A stretch of DNA of 64,000 nt from Tretioscincus oriximinensis. Lineage: Eukaryota > Chordata > Lepidosauria > Squamata > Gymnophthalmidae. The stretch is taken from the NCBI GenBank assembly GCA_022410635.1, contig JAJVDF010000650.1, positions 311,172-375,171 on the forward strand. Reading direction: 5' to 3'. Shown here piece after piece: positions 47,340 to 58,507 of the stretch. The position numbers and the translations under genes are program-made. Position 1 is the first letter of the stretch. The number at the start of each line of letters is the position of its first letter. Under the pieces are notes generated by a model that was not told the DNA's origin, made no database searches, and saw nothing but the letters and a program-made list of their open reading frames with translations.

Positions 47340-47760
47340 ATTTTGTTGTTCCTAGTAATTCTGTATTATGTAACTGATGGATAACGGCTCCATCAATGGT
47401 CAGCAAGTTAAGATGTTTCAGTGGTCAACATGTTTTAGATCAACACCAAGGGAACCAATAACTACTAGGTCAACTGTTGCCTTTTCTACAGACACTTGAT
47501 TTCAATTTGCAGGTCTTTGCATCTCATGACTTTTTCCAGCTGTTTTTTGTCAACTCTAATATTGCCAAGTACTGCTACATTGATAATTCACAGATGGCTT
47601 TTCTTAACCACAGTTATCTCAGGAGTATTGTGTGCAAAATGCTTATCAGTTTGTGGTCAGAAATCCTAAAATACTGTTCATTTTCTATTACCTTTTAAAA
47701 CTTGTGGTCCACCAAGTACTGCCAACTGGTAAATTATACTTCTTTTTGATGTCCCAATAG
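47340..47760 (-). pseudogene. R4/Dong-like LINE endonuclease C-terminal remnant
   Basis: With frame changes, the minus strand gives HNTPEITVVKKSHL, INVAVLGNIRVDKKQLEKVM, CKDLQIEIKCL, KATVDLVVIGSLGV and LHNTELLGTTKYVKNVHDY. This follows the C-terminal restriction-like endonuclease domain of R2/R4-type non-LTR elements (P-D-I-V-V-D-K, ID-V-A-x-P-x-D, K-E-x-E-K, VVIGALG, L-x-K-T-A-L-L-G-T-A). The family PD is PE here. In intact elements it nicks the insertion target. Clade assignment is from memory of the motif order. Confidence 0.55.
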
Positions 47761-49424
47761 TGTTAGTTGCCATTTTATCATCCCTTTCTCTACAATTTTC
47801 TGATATGCATCAGGAACTCCTCTATCTCTTTTTAAAACAACAGCCATAAATATAGGGTGCATCAACACGTTTAGTTTTTTTATTTTATGCATTTCTTGCA
47901 CTAGTGTGATTACCACTCTGGTTCAGTAGCATTCACACTATACTAATGTAAGGAAAATGTGGGAAACTGCTGTATTAAAGCACTTGGGAAAGTCAGCTTC
48001 TGCAGCATTTTTCCTTGAAGCAGTGGAATATAATGCATGTTGCCATCTTAAATACCCAGATGTGAAGTGCCAGACACCAGTGAGAGATATGCTCACCATA
48101 TATTCCTCACACCACTGCAATCATTTGGACAATGAAGTGATCATTACATAATCCATTAATTATGTAATGATAACTTGTAGCATAATCAACTCGTGCATTT
48201 GGATATCCCCATACATGGAAAGAAACCAGGCAACTATGACAATTTCCATACTGATTATTGCTGTGCTCGGCACTGATTTATCTTCTGAAAAATTGAGCTA
48301 GGGATGTAGTGATTTGACATAAAGTACATTTGTTCTTATCTACAGAATTTTTGTCCCATTCCAACCTACATTCAGAGATGTGGAATAAAAATTCCCTACT
48401 TTGAAGTTGTGTGGTTGAGGACAGTTCAGTGATATACCAAGAAATAGCCCTAGGACTGGTTTGCCTTCCGAATATTAATGAGATGTCACTGGGCTCTTGA
48501 ATACAGTAAGGTTGGGCTGGTCTTATTTTCTGTTCCTCCTGGGATGTCAGAGAGTGATATTCTCCTGGTGTTTCTAGGCAGGATTTCTATTTGCAGGTGC
48601 AAGTCAGACTAAGGATCTATGCAGCTAGAGATACCATTAAAATTACAGAAGAGCTGCAGATTTAATGTGGGAAAGAGGAAAATTCAGCAGATGCTGCAGT
48701 CATTATAAACTATTCTTGCTAAAATTCCCTCTTTTGCACACTCATTATAGCAGTAACATTCCTGTTTTGTGGTTGTTGATTTTTAAGCAGTCAACTTTTC
48801 CCCAAAGAGGTAAAACCTATGAGATGCAGCTACAATCCCAGACCACATTTGGTTTGAAAGAACCAACCTTTGAATCCTCCTCTCCATGTCAGCCAGTTTT
48901 TATAAGGCAGACTGGCAAATATAAGAGCATGGAAGCAAGGTATAATATAGAAGACTAATTTCCCAGTCTATGTAATCATTTGATTGTTACTGTATAACAA
49001 ACTCTGTATAATGAAAATAATTATTGCCCAATAAAATCTTATTTTCCTCCCTTCCAATAGTCACAGATCATTACATGCAACTTAAAAGCAACTTTCAAAA
49101 TTGTAACCTCTGTTGACACTACAGATTGGTTTTCTTCAAGGCATTTGCTTAGCTTCATATGAAATTAACTAGGCTTTGAGTTTGTGGGTTAAAATGTGCT
49201 TTGCACATATTAAACATCAGTTGTTAATGGTGTAAATGGTAGTGACATCAATGAACATAGCTTTGTGTTCTTTTTATTTTGCCATTCTGCTTTTAGAGAC
49301 TCTAAGAAGGATCTAAAATTAGTCTAACGTCATTAACAATCTGATTTACGTTATCAAAATCTTGGTGATAAAAATTATGCAGTATGATGTAAAGGGGGAA
49401 AGATAATCCGCTTTGCTGAATCTA
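47761..49424. other. No recognised gene; one strong palindrome
   Basis: Apart from the palindrome at 48140-48171, no feature was recognised. Confidence 0.4.
48140..48171. repeat. Perfect 13-bp-arm palindrome
   Basis: ATCATTACATAAT and ATTATGTAATGAT flank a six-base centre CCATTA. No flanking element was identified. Confidence 0.85.
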
Positions 49425-49825
49425 AAGGAATGCTTCTCCCATTTCAGCCTGTTTGTACCTAAAGATCTGCAGACGAAGCCCTCCTGACTGTATCACCTCT
49501 CCCAGTAGCAAAGAGGGTAGGAACCCATGTTAGGGCCTTCTCTGTGGCAGCCCCACACTATAGAACAGTCTCTCCCTTGAGGTGCATCAATCACCATCTT
49601 TGTATGCACTCAAATACACCTCTTTAACCTGGCCTTTGGCTGAAAAACAGCTTTCCCTTCCCTCCTTTCATGGAAGAGTGGGGAATCAAACCAGGAGACG
49701 ACCAGATGCAAGTCCAACGCTCTAACCACTGCAGCAAATTGGCTCTTAATTCTGTTAATTCTGTTTTTATTGTTAACCACACTGAGGTATACAGAGGTAT
49801 AGAAATACAAATAAATAAATCATGC
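49425..49825 (+). mobile_element. L2-like LINE 3' end with embedded SINE head
   Basis: 'gatctgcagacgaagccctc', 'agggccttctctgtggcagc', 'ctctcccttgaggtgcatca' and 'taacctggcctttggctga' parallel the 46.7-kb copy. The tail 'aggtatacagaggtatagaa' with AAAT repeats ends it. Between body and tail lies an antisense SINE head (49669-49744). Confidence 0.7.
49669..49744 (-). mobile_element. Isolated tRNA-like head of a Sauria-type SINE
   Basis: On the minus strand: 'gccaatttgctgcagtggtt', 'agagcgttggacttgcatct' and 'cctggtttgattccccact', i.e. A box and B box of the SINE, with no SINE body or tail. It sits inside an L2-like element, so it is either a 3'-truncated insertion or a recombination product. 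Confidence 0.65.
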
Positions 49826-49929
49826 GATATGAAGTTTGAAATGGTTGTGAATAAAGACGAATGACAGATATTAGGAAAGTATCTGAGAGTTTTGCTCTTG
49901 CTACACTTCCATAGTGTAAGTGCCTAACT

Positions 49930-50040
49930 TGCCTCAGAAGGAAGACAATTTCATAATCTTAGAGCTACCACAGAGAATGCTCTCCCACTTCCCTTTGACC
50001 TTCAACAGGGCCTCAGGGGAAGATCATAGTGGAAGACAGT
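49930..50040 (-). pseudogene. L2-like C-terminal fragment, antisense
   Basis: On the minus strand 'gcattctctgtggtagctct' reads AFSVVAL, followed by NCLPSEA after a stop, the L2-like motif. Confidence 0.6.
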
Positions 50041-50154
50041 ATGGGAGGAGGTATTCCTTCAAACATTCCTTTTATTCTTAACTATGGTGGGGAGGAGAAG
50101 AAGGGTCAATTTTGTCTACCTTTGCCTATTTTTGGAATGGAATAAACAAGGAAA

Positions 50155-50432
50155 AAGAGGAGGAGAGGGAGAAAAAGAAAAAGACCAAAAAGAAGAATCT
50201 ATTTTTTCTTCCCCACCCCAAAGGTATACATCTATTCTATCTTCCCTATCAAGTTAATGATGGTGCTCATGAATCTACTTGAAATATAGATCTCAAATCT
50301 ACTTTCTTTTGAACAGCTGAGTTGGCTAGAGTTGAGGCCAGTAGAGGGCACTCACCCCACTCCACAGTCAGGGCTTTGAGTACAGATCTCTCAGTTTAAG
50401 GGTCATCTCTTAACAACTGTGCCATCATGCCT
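50155..50432 (-). mobile_element. TTC-tail SINE, antisense, diverged
   Basis: The A/G-rich tail (50155-50200) is followed by 'ctattctatcttccctatca', 'gaatctacttgaaatataga', 'gagttggctagagttgaggc', 'agggcactcaccccactcc' and 'cagggctttgagtacagatc', then 'cttaacaactgtgccatcat' (head). Same order as the 30.5-kb copy. Confidence 0.75.
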
Positions 50433-51175
50433 CAAAACTAGAATAATTCCCACTGTTTGATTAATTCTGTTAGACTTGCTGTTTAGGAGACTAGTGCAAA
50501 ACTGACTAGCTCCTATCCATTCTGCTGGGTATGTTTAAACAATGGCACCTGAAAATATATAGTCTTTAGTGTGCATTCTGAAATGCTGACCTCTCACAGT
50601 TTAAGATAAAAGCCTCATGGAGCAAAACTATTCCCAGTATCTGTGGATACAAGGCACAGAGATAGAGTGGAGCCCAAAACTCTGCATCTTTGCAGTGCCG
50701 CTCAAAGGCTCTTGTTTTGTTTAACATCTGATTTCCATTTGTTGGCTTCTCACATGGAAAATTATTTATGAAAGAAAATTCTAAGGAAGGACAAATAGGT
50801 TAGTCTCTCCCCCCTCCCCTCCCCACCCTCCGGTGTCCAGCTGTAACTACATTTCATCCAATTTCCATATTTATGGTATTTACAGTACTTCACTTCCATT
50901 AATGCATATATGAATATTTATTAATATCAAAAAGCAGTGATAACGTAGCACAAATTGTTAAATTAATCCTGAAAATGAGAAGTGGCTTCTCAAAACGAGG
51001 TAAGCACAGTACTCTATAAGTACCCAAAACATGCATTCCCACAAAACTGTTTCAGGAAAGGAAAAAATAGAAAAGGTTTGGTTCAAATAAAAACAGTTTC
51101 TCCTAAAAGTTAACAAAACACTGTTTCCATAAGGTAAACTAGAAGTGAAAAAAGCAATCCTGAATAAAACTACAT
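50433..51175. other. No recognised feature
   Basis: AT-rich except a C-rich patch at 50808-50832. Confidence 0.4.
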
Positions 51176-51297
51176 TAAGGTCATGTCCCCACAGGCCACC
51201 CACATGCCAGGATACTCTATTCGGGGCCTGCCATAGTCTATCCTAGTATGTGGGCTCTTATTTCAAGATATAGACCAGAATAAGGTTCAGTGGGAAC
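51176..51297. mobile_element. Small inverted-repeat element related to the 24.9-kb MITE
   Basis: Left 'aaggtcatgtccccacaggc'; right 'accagaataaggttcagtgg'. The TTATTCTGG block and CCCAC ends match the 24946-25056 element. Boundaries approximate. Confidence 0.45.
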
Positions 51298-51520
51298 AAT
51301 AAGAGCATAAGAGGAGCCCTGTTGAACCCATCTGATCTGGCATTCAGTCTCGCAGAGTGGTCCACCAATTACTCCTTCTCAAGCAGAAAGATGGAAATTC
51401 TTTGTCTGTTCTAAACTCATAATGGTATTTCAGAAGTATTGTCTGATAATTCATCCCAGAGGCAGTCTCAAGATATCCATTCTAGTAGCTATCGATACAT
51501 GTAGCTGCAATGAATTTGTA
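51298..51520 (-). mobile_element. CR1 3' end, antisense
   Basis: 'ataagagcataagaggagcc', 'gatctggcattcagtctcgc', 'taatggtatttcagaagtat', 'atccattctagtagctatcg' match the 58.2-kb copy. Confidence 0.7.
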
Positions 51521-51529
51521 TAATCTCAT

Positions 51530-52060
51530 TGTAATGAAATGACTTAATTGGAGCGAGGCTCCTTTAAATTTTCCAAGCCTAAAATCTCTTTTGGGCGGAG
51601 CTTGAGATATAAAAGGGGGAGGTGTGAGGGGGAGAGAGAGGTTGTTGGTTGATTTGTTGAAAAAGGAGGGAGAGAGTGGTATTGATGGTTGCATTGTATG
51701 TTGAATTGTCTTTGAGATTGTTTGAGCTTGTGGCCAAACAGCTGAAATAAAAGTGGTTCTCTGCTGGAGGGTGAAAACAAAAGACATACCAAAAAGGGAT
51801 ACATACCAGCTGGGGGAGTGGGGATAGAAAAGGAAAGCTGAGGGACTTTGAATGTGTGCAAGCAAAAGGGAAGCTTAGCCAGAGACATTAAAGGCTCAGG
51901 ACCTTTTCCCTACCCAGTGTGGCTAAAGTGTATCTTTGGTTTCTGTATGTTTGAGTTGCCTGTTACTTTGTTATAATAAAGCTTTTGTTTTTATGGTTTA
52001 AAACAGAGAAGACTTTATTATTTGGGTATACAAAGCAAAGGGGCTCATTCTGGCATGATT
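51530..52060 (+). mobile_element. LTR-like promoter/polyadenylation block
   Basis: Contains a GC box (GGGCGG, 51595-51600) just upstream of a consensus TATA box (TATAAAAG, 51608-51615), then AATAAA at 51746-51751 and 51975-51980. Such spacing is typical of an LTR (U3-R-U5) or of a small transcription unit. No coding frame of note follows the TATA box on the plus strand. Element ends and a target duplication were not resolved. Confidence 0.45.
51595..51615 (+). promoter_or_regulatory. GC box plus TATA box
   Basis: GGGCGG is followed eight bases later by TATAAAAG. The predicted RNA start would be about 51640. Whether it is active cannot be read from sequence. Confidence 0.5.
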
Positions 52061-52314
52061 TTCACTCCTTAATATTAATTTCTTCCTGAGGGAAATGGTG
52101 GCAGCCTACCTGAGGAATAAACCCTATCTGTTCATTTTATTTATCCCATCTTTCCTATCCTATCTACAAAGAAGCAAACTAATAAAATCCAAGTGCCTTG
52201 TTCAAAAGAAAAGACCATCTACCAATATTAATAAGGGGGGACTGTGTTACCAAAGCTATATTGAAGAAATAAACATACACGAGTACAGACACAGTCTTCG
52301 CCCCCGCTCGGTTT

Positions 52315-52560
52315 CGTTACACTCATCTTTAAGTTATTCAGGCTGCTAGTTACCACCACCTCTTTAGGAAGTAATTCCATAAATTATTTACTTCCAAAGC
52401 AATTATTTTTTGTCCATTCACCCCATTTATCCCACTCCCATGCATGGTTTTATACATTTCAGTCAGATTACGTTTTAAATGCTATAGTTCAAGGCTGAAG
52501 GGACCTAGCTGTTTCAGCCTAACGTCATAAGGGAGGCATACTAGCACTGAATATTATTCT
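52315..52560 (-). pseudogene. CR1 ORF2 fragment, antisense
   Basis: On the minus strand: 'gacgttaggctgaaacagct', 'gtcccttcagccttgaacta', 'gaaatgtataaaaccatgca' (PFSLE then EMYKTMHG), and 'aggtggtggtaactagcagc'. This is the thumb/C-terminal part of CR1 ORF2. Confidence 0.65.
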
Positions 52561-52830
52561 GCATTGAATATTATTCTAATTCAAAATGATGAAGAGCTAG
52601 CACGTCCATTTTCTGGGAAAGCACATAAGTAGGACTGCATACTATTATGCTCACTGTATTTTGGACTTTAAGATGCATCCCAAGTAAATAATTTTTGAAA
52701 AGAACTGCAGTCATATGTCATTTTCTTAGTTTGCTGTAGTTGGATATTCTGGAATGAGGCATGGAATAAAAATATTTGAAAAATATTAACAAACTAACAC
52801 AAATAAATACAGCCATCCATGTAATTACCT

Positions 52831-52855
52831 TCGGGTATAGGGCGGGGTATAAGTA

Positions 52856-52887
<32 letters not shown>

Positions 52888-52890
52888 AAT
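52831..52890 (+). mobile_element. L2/SINE tail only, with (AAAT)n
   Basis: 'taccttcgggtatagggcgg' and 'gtataagtataaataaat' followed by nine TAAA-type units. An extreme 5' truncation of an L2-like or SINE insertion. Confidence 0.75.
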
Positions 52891-54547
52891 TTGTATTTAT
52901 ACATTCACACAAACACGAAGAACTATTGATGTGCACATATACCTACAAAGTTTAGGGAGTCCTTCATTTATTAATTTTTTATACAATCCACGTTGATATA
53001 TATTGTCTTTCTGGTATACTGATATTTCTCATTGATGATAAATAATTAGTAAAGGACTCCATATCTGCAGAATATGATTTGTCTTCTTCTCTTACACACT
53101 CGTTCATCAGAACTTCCCAAATTTTCTTGTAGCAGAGCATGGGTATTCTAGAATAAGGCTGTCCAAACAATCTGTTCATTCCAGAAAATTCAAGCATAGT
53201 GGAATAAATAAGAGATACAGTCACAGACAATTTAGGATTGGAAATAGAACACTGCAGTATCTATTTTCCAGCATATTTGTATTAGTTAAATATAGAAAAT
53301 AAAATAGTGACTCTCGTTAGTGGTCACTTACTCTCCAATGATTGTAAACTAATTTTCCTTTGAATCTTACAGTTTTACTTTTTCATGTACTTTAAAGTTA
53401 AAACTGGCAGTGAAAAGCCATTCTATCTAACTTCTGGACCACACATGGATTCAACATATAGTTTGATTCAGTTTACAAGAACATTCACAAATATCAAATT
53501 CCTGTGTTTTCCGAGCAAAATGAACTAATTCACATATTGAGCCAACATATAGAATGTTCTCATATCTTGACATCAGGTAATAGAAATTGCTGTTTTAAAT
53601 AAAATAAGAAAATTTGTGTAGCATTTTCTAAGTGCTCCCCTACCCCTACCCCTTTTTGAAGATCTACACAAAATGTTCTTCTTATTATTGTTGTTTACTG
53701 CATATTTTAGAAATTCATCAATAGCAAGGTTATTGTACTTGATCAATTGGAAAAAGTTTAATAAAATTGAAATGAACAAAATGAAAGGGAATTTTCAAAG
53801 AGACAATAAAAATATTGGAAATACTTATATCGATTTATTTACAAAACTGGGACCAAACAACAACAAAGTGATGTTACCTTGGAGGTTAGAACACAAGTGG
53901 CAGCACAGGTAAGTGCACAACAATCCCTGCCGAGACCTCCCACTGATGCTCAATGGTCCTAGAGGTAACTGGATCTACAGTGCAGTGTTCGTACACAGGT
54001 GCTCCCACTACAGGCAAACCATGGGAGAGCATGGTTAGCCTGAATTGGAATGAACTGCATCTGCTTCACTTTTGGGGGCCAGATGTGTTCTGGCAACTTG
54101 TGGCTTTGCGAATGATGCATTGTGAAAGCAAACCACCTATGGATTATAGGGGAACTGCATGCACCCAGTGCAAAGCCACACAGCTTTCGCTCCTATCCCC
54201 CCCTCCCCCCCATGAGAACTTAACCTAATAACAGCCTTGTGAGAAATTTGCAAGCCATTTAGTTTAGATGGCAAAACTGCTCAGATTCTTGAAAGATTGG
54301 AAGTTGTAGTTTAGAACAGGATAAGGGAAGCTGCTTGCTGGAATGTGCCCAATAGCATGCACTCTGAACCTTTGTTCTTCCTTGGCTAATAAACATCAGC
54401 CATAGGTGTATGACTAAGTGAATCCTGGAAGTGATGAACACCTCCTTGAGCAATAAGGTAGGGGATTGAACTATCTCATCTATAGAAATCAAACTGCAAT
54501 GCCTAGGAATACATTCAGATAATACCCCCAAATAGCATTAGATATTT
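52891..54547. other. No recognised feature
   Basis: AT-rich up to 53870. The slightly GC-richer 53880-54210 contains a GTGGCTTTGC ... GCAAAGCCAC inverted pair (54099 and 54168) but no clear element. Confidence 0.35.
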
Positions 54548-54815
54548 CAGATTAAATTTAAAAAATATAGTCATGTTAGCCTGGTTTAAAAATACATAGT
54601 TAGAATCTCAGAGCTCCTTAGAGTATACAAAAAAAAAAGATAGGCAGAATGAGATTTTATAGACAAGTCTACTCAATGTTGTCCAATATCTGGGCTATAA
54701 ACATTACACCTGCTTGGCTAGCTGAAGTTTTAGACTTATCTATGAAACCTCATGCTGCTTAATTTCTTCTTGTTAGATTCTAAGATGCTATGAGACTCCC
54801 TTGCTGGATATTCAA
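54548..54815. mobile_element. Old foldback copy of the hammerhead-like repeat family
   Basis: Left arm 'gttagcctggtttaaaaat', 'tagaatctcagagctcctta'. Right arm 'ctgaagttttagacttatct', 'atgaaacctcatgctgctta' and 'gttagattctaagatgctat'. CTGAAG and GAAA survive on the plus strand near 54723-54750, but the stem between is degenerate. Confidence 0.5.
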
Positions 54816-54959
54816 GAATAAAATTAATTCAGGATTGTGGGGCAAATGCAAGGATCTATCACCACTTAGGAAATGCCTCCATGATATACTCATATGCATG
54901 GCAAATATTTTATCAGTGCAAAATACCCAGAAATGCCCCAAAGCAGCATCCACCACAAG

Positions 54960-55190
54960 TGCCATCTACTACAGTGGGAAAAAGTGCTTTGTCACAGCAA
55001 CTTCAAGACTGGACATCTGTAATGTCCGGTAGGGCTGCCCATGTAGATAGTTTAGTTGGTAAAGTATACAGGTGAAAGAATGCTGACTGGAATTGCTGAT
55101 GAGATGTAACCACACCGATCCTAAAAAACATCGTACTACCTGCCAAATGGTTACTGAACACAATTCAAGGTCTTAAATTATTCTAACCTC
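54960..55190 (+). pseudogene. L2-like reverse-transcriptase fragment
   Basis: TATSRLDICNVR matches the L2-type T-S-R-L-D-Y-C-N-A motif. Further on, HTDPKKHRTTCQMV and HNSRS follow the H-I-T-P-x-L-K-x-x-H-W-L-P-V pattern. One frame is open for 80 codons (54790-55032) and then broken. Confidence 0.6.
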
Positions 55191-55803
55191 AACATCTTTC
55201 ATTTGTTTTATATATATATATAAGGTATATACTAACATTCCACCTAGGACATCTAGAGTCTATATCTTACAAGATCCACACGTGTTAAATCTAAACACTA
55301 ACCAAGAATAACTACTCTATAGAATGCTGTATGCAGCAAAAGCTATAACTGCAAGACAATGGAAACTTTGAAAATTTGCAAATAGGAGTATGGTACAAAA
55401 AACTATTTTTAATTAATAATGTCATAATGGAATTTAGGAAAGGGATCATTGGTAATGCTCAGGGTATAATAAAAATATATGGTCACCACTGATAACTAAT
55501 AATGGGTTACTGTAGCAGCTAAATTTTCTTGGCAAACATATATTAGAAACATGGATTTGAGTTAAAAATAAGAAACGAAAAAATAAATATCAGAACTATA
55601 AAAGAGAGAGGAGAAGGGAGGGAAACAGGAGAAAGAAGAAGAAGGAAGAAGGAGGAGGAAAACCAGTTATAAAATAAAGATTTGTATAATTTGATTAAAA
55701 CAATGTTGTGTAAAATAGATCTGTGAAAAGAACAGTCATGGTTTCTAATAGAAGCTTACTCTCTATGCAACAGAATAGATTTTTATTTTCTATACACAGA
55801 ATA

Positions 55804-55853
55804 TATAGTATAGTATAGTATAGTATAGTATAGTATAGTATAGTATAGTATAG
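55804..55853 (+). repeat. Pentanucleotide microsatellite (TATAG)10
   Basis: Ten perfect TATAG units. Confidence 0.95.
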
Positions 55854-58142
55854 AACTGCATGTATGATATAACAAAATCAGAAACTGAGTTTCCCATACA
55901 TATTATATTTATTGTAAAACGTATGTGTGGAATTTATAAATAAAAGTTATTAAGTTGCAAAAAATAAAACCTTCGTTGCTTCACTCCTTAATTTACTAAG
56001 CATATAAACTATAACATTTGACATTTTTGTTTACATTCTACTTTCTTCTGCATATTCTCTGGATTATTAATCATGCAATTTGATATTTCTGTCGCTATGA
56101 CATCTATTGCATATTTATACAATCTTGGCCTTGTCCTTTTTGTCTGATTTTACTATCTTCCCATGAGATTAGTTTGTGTACCTGTTATTATCTTTTCCAA
56201 AATTTCCCTAGTTTATACCAGCCTTACATTTTCCAATCCTCCCTGTAAAACAGCATTCCTATTAGTTAACATGATCTTCACGGCTAACATAGCATAGTAA
56301 TCTCCAGGTTATGAAATGGCCTCTGGGTTGGAGTCCAAAATATGTTTAATTGTTTAGATTTGGTATTTAGACTCTTTAACAAAGACTTACTAATGCATTT
56401 TAAGGAGGCCATTAATACTCATTGCCTGCATGGAACTAGTCATAATCCACATCAGATGTATGCTAAAAGCTCCCTTAAATGAATTAATGGTAGACCACAT
56501 TGAGTCTGTATGTTTGCTATTATTTCTTAGTCCATATTAAGCAGCCATACATATACAAGTAGGCCCAATTTGGGTAGTAATGAAAGCAGCCACTAGAATA
56601 CGTTCAATTCAAATAATGTGGCAGAGTCGTTGCTTTGAATAATCTTTACAGAGTCCTCTGAAGGGAATGCAGCCAGCCTCAAAGTTCTTCCAAAGAAGTT
56701 GGAATGTATTTAGACCAGCAGCAGAGACAAGTGGCCCCAGCAGCAGAAAACATCACAACTGCATACTTCCAAAGCAGTTCAAGCTGCTTCATGCAGCTGC
56801 ACATTCAGCTGCCAATCCAAATCAACTTTATTCATTTTTACTGAAGTGTTTTGTGACAGCTAAGTGAATTAATGGCTATAGTTTGATATTAGTCAATGAA
56901 ATGCAAATACAAAATGAAACCACAAATGCAATAGTGAGACCAGTGATGAGTAATCATGGCTTCAAAATTTGATAGTTCGATAATGCCTAGTGGACAGCTA
57001 AGGAAAAATAAGCTTTTGCCATACTAGAGTAATAGGATCATGCCACAGAGGTATTTGGTAATGCAATAAATCTTGGGAATATTGTAGACCACAAGAAAAT
57101 TAGAGTTTTTGGATTGCAGGACAAATTGTAGGCAGAAAGATGAGCTTTTCTTTCTGAAGCATTAGTCAATTGCCGTCTTTCTTTGACTGAAACACTTATG
57201 TGCTTCCTGTCATTATAAAATCAAGATGACTTCTAATAATTAATAAAAAAGCAAAACAAGGCAAATTATAAGATAATGTAAGCCAAAAAAAATGAAGGGA
57301 GGGGAATACAGATTGTCATCAATCTGTGAACATCTGTGAACTTTAGGTTTTAAAAAGTAACTTTTTAAAAAAGGATTTTTTTTAACAGTAACCAAAAGCA
57401 AAGTCTAAAATTATACTGAAAAGACATAATCTCCTCAGAATTTTAATATATCTAATAAGTCCTTTAATTTCAATTTTCCTTTCTCTGCATTATTTTGAGA
57501 ATATTTCACAACACATATTCAAAGTAGTAATAGAAACAACAAATAATCTTCACAGACTTAATTTGCTTCCACAGGCAGTTAAAAATTACTTCAAACAGAA
57601 ATTACCTTGAACAATAATCACACATTGTTGAGGGGAAAGGTTAGACAAGCTTTGTACATAGGAGGCAACAATTACATCGTGTCAGTATAGCTAGGGAAGA
57701 GAAAACCTTGCTATTATTAAGAGACTCCTGATCTTTAAGTGTCCCAACAGGAAACATAGGCTTCCAAGATACAAGGTTGAATAGTTTGGCACAAGATTGA
57801 GTTGACCCATTTTTTAAAACACTTAATTTAAATTCAGTCAGCTCCTGTATAAACACAGAATGAAATATAAACCCATTTGCCTTCGAACTGCTACAGCACA
57901 GCTGGAATTTGAGCAAGCAGTTTTGACACTATGTCATCATCATCTTGCTGTCACTTATATACTGATGCCTTTTTGAGCGAATTGGCTCGGATAGAATGAT
58001 GAATCTCGCTACTGTCAGGATCACTGACTTTCTCAAGTTAAATAAGTATTTGTTCAGGTGCTCAGAAGAGAGGCAAAATTATGCTGACGGGTTGATGTCA
58101 CTTGGTGCTATTATGAGAACGTATCTTAGATTTTGTGCCTAG
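55854..58142. other. No confirmed feature
   Basis: AT-rich. A small CpG-retaining open segment at 57950-58040 (minus) is discussed in findings. An antisense trace of the 23.8-kb repeat is possible at 56485-56520. Confidence 0.35.
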
Positions 58143-58431
58143 AACATAAGAACATAAGAGGAGCCTTGCTGAATCAGGTAGAATCAGCATTCTGTCTCAC
58201 ANAGTAGCCCATCAATTGCACCTGGGCAGACCAATCAGATGAAGGCAAAATCTTTACCTATTCTCGACACCCTGCAAATGGTATTTCAAGGATTCCTGCC
58301 AGAAGGCAGTATCCAAAGATCCATTCTAGTAGCTAATTATATCCTTGGAGTCCAAAAACCTGTCTAATTCTGCCTTAAAATTATCTAGGCTACTAGCTAC
58401 CACCATCTCTTCTGGAAGCAAATTCCACAGG
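58143..58431 (-). mobile_element. CR1 3' end, antisense
   Basis: Begins with the reversed octamer tail 'agaacataagaacataagag', then 'gcacctgggcagaccaatca', 'gcaaatggtatttcaagga', 'agatccattctagtagctaa' and the ORF2 C-terminal region up to 'tcttctggaagcaaattcca'. One ambiguous base at 58202. Confidence 0.85.
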
Positions 58432-58507
58432 ACAAAGAGCCTCTGGATGTAATGGACTAGACGAGCTCCAGTACAATTCAGCAGTGCTTCTCTTATGTTC
58501 TTATGTT
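58432..58507 (+). mobile_element. CR1 3' tail, sense, head-to-head with the previous
   Basis: 'aatggactagacgagctcc', 'acaattcagcagtgcttctc' and 'ttatgttcttatg' are the last 75 bases of the CR1 3' UTR. The two fragments meet at 58431/58432 with tails facing outward. Confidence 0.7.

Noticed and set aside
55207..55222. TA dinucleotide run
   Set aside because: Short and common in AT-rich DNA.
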